This document shows, one piece after another, positions 60,071 through 64,000 of a stretch of 64,000 nucleotides of DNA (position 1 is the first letter of the stretch; each line of letters starts with the position of its first letter). The notes under the pieces were generated by a model. That model worked only from the letters and a program-made list of their open reading frames with translations. It was not told the DNA's origin and did not search any database. Made by a program: the position numbers and the translations under genes. Source of the DNA: Lachnospiraceae bacterium (GTDB lineage Bacteria > Bacillota > Clostridia > Lachnospirales > Lachnospiraceae); the NCBI GenBank assembly GCA_015057365.1, contig SVEN01000008.1, positions 1 to 64,000 of the forward strand. The letters are read 5' to 3'.

Positions 60071-60099
60071 GTCGATAGTCTTTGAATTTGGAGGAAAAA

Positions 60100-62031
60100 A
60101 TGTCAAATACAACTTTCAAACGTAAATTAGCTCTGTCCGATGAGATTTTGATGGCGGTAGATAAACCGGCACGCTACATCGGCGGTGAAGTAAATATGGT
60201 TCGGAAGAATCCGAGAGAGGTGGATATCCGGTTTTGTATGTGTTTTCCGGATGTGTACGAAGTAGGTATGTCTCATCTCGGCATTCAGATTTTATATGAT
60301 ATGTTTAACCGCAGAGAAGACACGTATTGTGAACGTGTGTATTCTCCATGGGCGGATCTGGATAAGATTTTGAGAGAGCAGAACATTCCGCTGTTTGCGT
60401 TGGAATCCCAGGAGCCGTTAAAAGACTTTGATTTTCTCGGAATTACGCTGCAGTATGAGATGTGCTATACAAATATTTTGCAGATTCTGGACCTGGCCGG
60501 AATTCCGCTTCATGCTACCGAACGTACCGAGGAGGACCCGATTGTCATCGGCGGCGGTCCGTGCGCCTATAATCCGGAGCCTTTGGCGGATTTCTTTGAT
60601 TTTTTCTACCTTGGCGAGGGAGAAACCGTTTATAATGAGATTCTGGACAAGTATAAGGAGCACAAGGCAAAGGGCGGCAGTCGCCTTGAATTTCTAGAGA
60701 TTGTGGCGGATATCGAAGGTATGTATGTGCCGCAGTTTTATGATGTGACTTACAATGCCGACGGCACCTTGGCCTCCTTTACTCCGAATAATGTCCATGC
60801 AAAGAAGACTATCCGTAAGCAGGTAGAAATGGAGCTTTCCGATACCTATTACCCGGAAAAGCCGCTGGTACCGTTTATCCGTGCGATTCAGGACCGTGTA
60901 GTGCTGGAAATCCAGCGCGGATGTATCAGAGGATGTCGCTTCTGTCAGGCGGGGATGTTATACCGTCCGATTCGCGAGCGAAATGTGGAGTTTTTAAAGG
61001 ATTTGGCCACAAAGATGCTTCGTTCCACGGGACATGAGGAGATTTCCCTGTCTTCCTTAAGCTCCAGCGATTATTCCTGTTTAAAGGAACTGGTATATTA
61101 CTTAATCGATACCTTCCAGAACGACGGAGTGAACATTTCCCTGCCGTCCCTGCGTATCGATGCCTTTGCCCTAGATGTAATGAATAAGGTGCAGGACATT
61201 ACCAAGTCCAGTCTGACCTTTGCGCCGGAGGCAGGCAGTCAGCGGATGCGTGATGTGATTAATAAGGGACTGACCCAGGACGTAATCCTTGCCGGTGCTA
61301 CGGAAGCCTTTAAGGGCGGCTGGAATAAGGTAAAGCTGTACTTTATGCTGGGTCTGCCGGGAGAGCAGGAAGAGGATATTAAGGCCATTGCAGAGCTTTC
61401 TAACGAGATTGCAAAAACCTATTATGATACCATTCCGAAGTCGGAGCGTAAGGGAAAGGTACAGATTACCACCAGCACCTCCTTCTTCGTACCGAAGCCG
61501 TTTACTCCGTTCCAGTGGGTACGCATGGCTACGGCGGAAGAATTCATGGACGCCAGAAAGGTGCTGTCCGGTGCCATTAAGGAGCAGTTAAACGCCAAGA
61601 GTATCAAGTACAACTGGCATGATACGGACGTCACCATGCTTGAGGGTGTATTTGCCCGTGGTGACAGACGTTGTGCAGCGCTGATTGAAGGCGCATACAA
61701 AGACGGTTGTTTGTTTGATTCCTGGTCCGAATACTTCCGTAACGATATTTGGATGAACCAGTTCACTAAGACCGGACTTTCTTTGGAGTTTTACACCTCC
61801 AGAGAACGTGATAAGGACGAATTACTTCCGTGGGATTTCATTGATGCAGGTATTTCCAGAAGCTTTTTATACAGAGAGTATGAAAAGAGTAAGCAGGGAA
61901 TCGTTACTCCGAACTGCCGTAAGGGTTGCGCAGGCTGCGGTGCGGCACAGTTCCACGGCGGCGTATGCTATGAGCCGCGGAATGAAGCAGGCGAGAGCAT
62001 TGGAAACGAAGTTTTAATTCCGGATTGTTAA
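60100..62031 (+). CDS. B12-binding-type radical SAM protein, TIGR03960 family
   Basis: The 643-residue protein has an N-terminal B12-binding-like domain ('FCMCFPDVYEVGMSHLGIQILYDM') and a radical SAM core with C275, C279 and C282 ('QRGCIRGCRFCQAGM'). The C-terminal region ends with Cys-rich 'CRKGCAGCGAAQF'. TIGR03960 proteins occur next to TIGR03936 proteins, as here. Their substrate is not established, although a link to RNA modification is often supposed. GGAGG before the ATG at 60100 decides the start. Confidence 0.92.
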   Translation: MSNTTFKRKLALSDEILMAVDKPARYIGGEVNMVRKNPREVDIRFCMCFPDVYEVGMSHLGIQILYDMFNRREDTYCERVYSPWADLDKILREQNIPLFALESQEPLKDFDFLGITLQYEMCYTNILQILDLAGIPLHATERTEEDPIVIGGGPCAYNPEPLADFFDFFYLGEGETVYNEILDKYKEHKAKGGSRLEFLEIVADIEGMYVPQFYDVTYNADGTLASFTPNNVHAKKTIRKQVEMELSDTYYPEKPLVPFIRAIQDRVVLEIQRGCIRGCRFCQAGMLYRPIRERNVEFLKDLATKMLRSTGHEEISLSSLSSSDYSCLKELVYYLIDTFQNDGVNISLPSLRIDAFALDVMNKVQDITKSSLTFAPEAGSQRMRDVINKGLTQDVILAGATEAFKGGWNKVKLYFMLGLPGEQEEDIKAIAELSNEIAKTYYDTIPKSERKGKVQITTSTSFFVPKPFTPFQWVRMATAEEFMDARKVLSGAIKEQLNAKSIKYNWHDTDVTMLEGVFARGDRRCAALIEGAYKDGCLFDSWSEYFRNDIWMNQFTKTGLSLEFYTSRERDKDELLPWDFIDAGISRSFLYREYEKSKQGIVTPNCRKGCAGCGAAQFHGGVCYEPRNEAGESIGNEVLIPDC

Positions 62032-62049
62032 TGGATAAGGAGAATTTTT

Positions 62050-62889
62050 ATGAATGTCAGAGTACGTTTTGCAAAATACGGTGCGGTAAAATTCATCGGA
62101 CACCTGGATGTACTGCGTTATTTCCAGAAGGCAGTCCGCCGTTCGGGACTGAAAATCGCTTATTCCCAGGGGTTCCACCCGCATCAGATAATGTCCTTTG
62201 CATCGCCGTTAGGCGTCGGTATCACCAGCGAGGGCGAATATATGGACATGGAGCTTACGGCAGAGTATACGCCGCAGGAGATTGTAGATGCCTTAAATAC
62301 GGCCATGGTAGAGGGTTTTACGGTGCTTTCCGCCCATATTCTTCCGGACCTGGAAAACGGTCGTAAGAGAGAAACTGCCATGTCTTTGGTGACGGCGGCG
62401 GATTATTTGGTGACGGTAAAGGAGAATGATACGTTTCTTGGGACAAAGTCATTAGCGGAGTTAAATGAGGCCTGGGCACGTTTTATCGGACAGGAAAGTA
62501 TTTCCGTAATTAAAAAGGTAAAGAAGTCCAACTCCGAAACAAGCATTGATTTGAAGCCGTTTTTGTACGGGGCAGTGGCCGGAACGGTGTCCGGAGATAC
62601 TGTAGAGGCATCGTTACCGGAAGTAACAGCACGTAAGAACGACAATACCTTCTATGAAGTGCCGGAAATTCCGGACTTTGCATCAGAGCAGAAGGCTCTT
62701 TGTGCGGAAAAAGGCTTGTTTTCCGTACTTTTACGTGTATCCGCCGGCAGTGCTGACAATATTAAGCCGGAACTGGTAATGGAAGCCTTTGCCCGATTCT
62801 TAGGTTACGAAGAGGTAGAAGAGTTGAAGTTCCGAATTCACAGACTGGATATGTATACCGGGGAAAATCCGGAGCTGAAACGCTTGTAA
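62050..62889 (+). CDS. Radical SAM-associated protein, TIGR03936/DUF2344 family
   Basis: The 279-residue protein has the family N-terminus ('VRVRFAKYGAVKFIGHLDVLRYFQKAVRRSGLKIAYSQGFHPHQIMSF' region, residues 3-50) and 'SPLGVGITSEGEYMDMEL'. It is the usual companion of the TIGR03960 gene, which ends 18 bases upstream, and presumably works with it. The function is unknown. In many Clostridia ribonuclease G follows; here it does not. Confidence 0.9.
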   Translation: MNVRVRFAKYGAVKFIGHLDVLRYFQKAVRRSGLKIAYSQGFHPHQIMSFASPLGVGITSEGEYMDMELTAEYTPQEIVDALNTAMVEGFTVLSAHILPDLENGRKRETAMSLVTAADYLVTVKENDTFLGTKSLAELNEAWARFIGQESISVIKKVKKSNSETSIDLKPFLYGAVAGTVSGDTVEASLPEVTARKNDNTFYEVPEIPDFASEQKALCAEKGLFSVLLRVSAGSADNIKPELVMEAFARFLGYEEVEELKFRIHRLDMYTGENPELKRL

Positions 62890-62914
62890 AACATAAAAGG
62901 AGGGGAGTATTTTA

Positions 62915-63265
62915 ATGAACGAGAGCTACGAGGCAGCAAAAGAACGCAACGAAAAGAATAAAGCCTTTCGTAAGCGCTTGAAAATTTATGAAATCGGAAT
63001 AATCGTATTGTTTGGAGTTTTATTTTTAGGTTTGAGTGCATTAAAGGTGTATGACATATCAGAAACAACAAGTAAAATAGGGGGAATTGCTTTGATTGCC
63101 ATTTTCGTCATTTGGTTATTATGGCTTATTATCGGTTATCTTAAGATTTGTTGTCCGCACTGTAACAGTCATATCGGACGTTCCGACCCTTGGCATATTC
63201 TAAAATGTCCGTATTGCGGAACCGGCCTTGAAATACTTCAGTATTACGATAGAGAAAAATTATAA
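62915..63265 (+). CDS. Small membrane protein with C-terminal zinc ribbon
   Basis: The 116-residue protein has a charged N-terminus, two membrane helices (about 23-43 and 54-77) and a C-terminal zinc ribbon (CCPHCNSH ... LKCPYCGTG, about 82-105). The function is unknown. AAAGGAGGGG lies 9 bases before the ATG. It is 25 bases after the TIGR03936 gene. Confidence 0.78.
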   Translation: MNESYEAAKERNEKNKAFRKRLKIYEIGIIVLFGVLFLGLSALKVYDISETTSKIGGIALIAIFVIWLLWLIIGYLKICCPHCNSHIGRSDPWHILKCPYCGTGLEILQYYDREKL

Positions 63266-63319
63266 TTACATAACACATAACCGTATTATTAAAATAAAAT
63301 TAATGGGAAAAGAACACTT

Positions 63320-63961
63320 ATGGAACTTATTATTTCAAAAATCGTAACAGCAATTGTAAACTTAATCGTCTTTTCGTTGATTCCTTTTATTTGGTGGCTG
63401 TGCAGACACAGAAAGAAAAAGAAGAATTTCTTTAAATGGCTCGGTTTTTATACTCCGAAGCTTAATTGTAAGTGGTGGACACTGCTCATTTTTGCCGGTA
63501 TCTATTACTTTTTCTACAAATTTGATTTTACAATGTTACTTTCCGCAGAAGACTTGAACCAAATGGAAAGCAGTTCTGCTGTAGCCACTAATATATACGC
63601 AGGCTTGGGCGTTGTAGCAATTATTCCTGCATTTATTGAGAATTTTATCGCAAACGGTGTGGCTGAGGAAATCTTATACAGAGGATTTTTGTGCAAGAGA
63701 TTTTGTTCCAAAGCCGGAACCGTTTGGGGAATTATCATTCAGGCGGTATTGTTCGGCTTAATGCATAATGTACTTTTTCTTCTCGGAGGATTAGAGGTAA
63801 GTCTTTGGTATCATATCCTTGCTTTTATATTCACCGGAACCGGTGCATTATTACTGGGATGGCTTAACGAAAAGATGTTTAACGGTTCGATTATCCCGAG
63901 TATTTTACTTCACGGTGCAGGAAACTTCCTTGTTTCCATGTCACTTGCGTTTGCTAAATAG
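63320..63961 (+). CDS. CPBP-family intramembrane glutamic protease
   Basis: The 213-residue protein has about six hydrophobic segments and the CPBP/Abi motif E116-E117-ILY-R121 ('VAEEILYRGFLCKRF'), H149 ('LMHNVLF') and a C-terminal 'NGSIIPSILLHGAGNFLV'. These are the catalytic motifs of type II CAAX prenyl-protease-like enzymes. Bacterial members act in peptide maturation or bacteriocin self-protection. No bacteriocin gene is visible nearby, so the substrate is unknown. The ribosome binding site is weak (GGGAAAAG). Confidence 0.85.
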   Translation: MELIISKIVTAIVNLIVFSLIPFIWWLCRHRKKKKNFFKWLGFYTPKLNCKWWTLLIFAGIYYFFYKFDFTMLLSAEDLNQMESSSAVATNIYAGLGVVAIIPAFIENFIANGVAEEILYRGFLCKRFCSKAGTVWGIIIQAVLFGLMHNVLFLLGGLEVSLWYHILAFIFTGTGALLLGWLNEKMFNGSIIPSILLHGAGNFLVSMSLAFAK

Positions 63962-63984
63962 CTTAGATTTCAAAGGAGTTGCTG

Positions 63985-64000
63985 ATGAAAAAAGTTTGGA
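63985..64000 (+). CDS. Start of a gene cut by the window end
   Basis: AAAGGAG (63972-63978) lies 6 bases before an ATG followed by codons for KKVW. Only five codons are visible, so the product is unknown. Confidence 0.5.

Noticed and set aside
62025-62366. Open frame overlapping the start of the TIGR03936 gene
   Set aside because: It is out of frame with the recognised family protein and has no similarity pattern of its own.
1-64000. CRISPR arrays, tRNA or rRNA genes, insertion sequences
   Set aside because: No regularly spaced direct repeats, cloverleaf-like genes, rRNA signatures or transposase frames with terminal repeats were seen on either strand.

Overview
The window looks like a chromosomal segment of an anaerobic, probably endospore-forming member of the Firmicutes, most likely class Clostridia and family Lachnospiraceae. 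The genus is not determinable by eye. This rests on AAGGAGG-type ribosome binding sites, sigma-A promoters with TTGACA/TATAAT spaced by 17, the conserved order rpsU..yqfC-yqfD-phoH-HD protein-ybeY, a flavin reductase-rubredoxin fusion, the sporulation genes yqfC/yqfD, RNase Y, scpAB, and several BlaI/M56 regulatory pairs. I see no rRNA, tRNA, CRISPR array, insertion sequence or prophage, and no gene-free stretch longer than 300 bases.

Layout. 1-1.0 kb: start of a YwlG-like gene (minus strand) and a flavin reductase-rubredoxin. 1.1-10.5 kb: two BlaI/M56 regulator-protease pairs (A and B) on either side of alaS; pair B is followed by a membrane-anchored 947-residue protein with two EF-hand/leucine-rich-like modules. 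10.6-20.9 kb: rpsU, the yqfC-yqfD-phoH-HD-ybeY operon, a lipid-linked sugar flippase, a coiled-coil membrane protein and two FAD oxidoreductases. 21-23.4 kb: proB, a DUF896 gene and proA. 23.5-29.9 kb: miaB, rny, a zinc-ribbon membrane protein, a DUF6273 protein and an aspartate-type aminotransferase. 30-34.8 kb: an unknown minus-strand membrane protein and a two-component-system operon bracketed by two paralogous two-helix membrane proteins. 35-40.9 kb: BlaI/M56 pair C, whose protease is a giant of 1826 residues. 41-49 kb: a membrane-anchored protein with a trigger-factor-like C-terminus, proC, a Nudix hydrolase, a Xer-like recombinase lacking the catalytic residues, DAHP synthase (minus) and pyrimidine-nucleoside phosphorylase. 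48.7-55.5 kb: two D-Ala-D-Ala carboxypeptidases around a phosphoesterase-scpA-scpB operon, then a SulP transporter. 55.7-64 kb: a SWIM/SNF2 helicase, a zinc-ribbon membrane protein, the radical SAM pair TIGR03960/TIGR03936, small membrane proteins, a CPBP protease and the start of another gene.

Most notable is the set of three BlaI/M56 modules. In known BlaR1/MecR1 systems an extracellular sensor triggers an HExxH membrane protease that relieves repression by BlaI. Here no beta-lactam-binding domain or beta-lactamase gene is seen. Instead, a repeated module (EF-hand loop, then a 'DGLxxFPNL' and 'NHPSI' leucine-rich-like segment) occurs twice in the protein encoded beside M56-B and twice in the extracellular part of M56-C. 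M56-C adds RCC1-like repeats and a DUF6273 domain. Promoters A and C each carry two palindromes with different half-sites, which suggests insulated parallel circuits. I read this as a family of signal-responsive repressor/protease circuits with unusual, possibly calcium-dependent, extracellular sensors. That function is inference.
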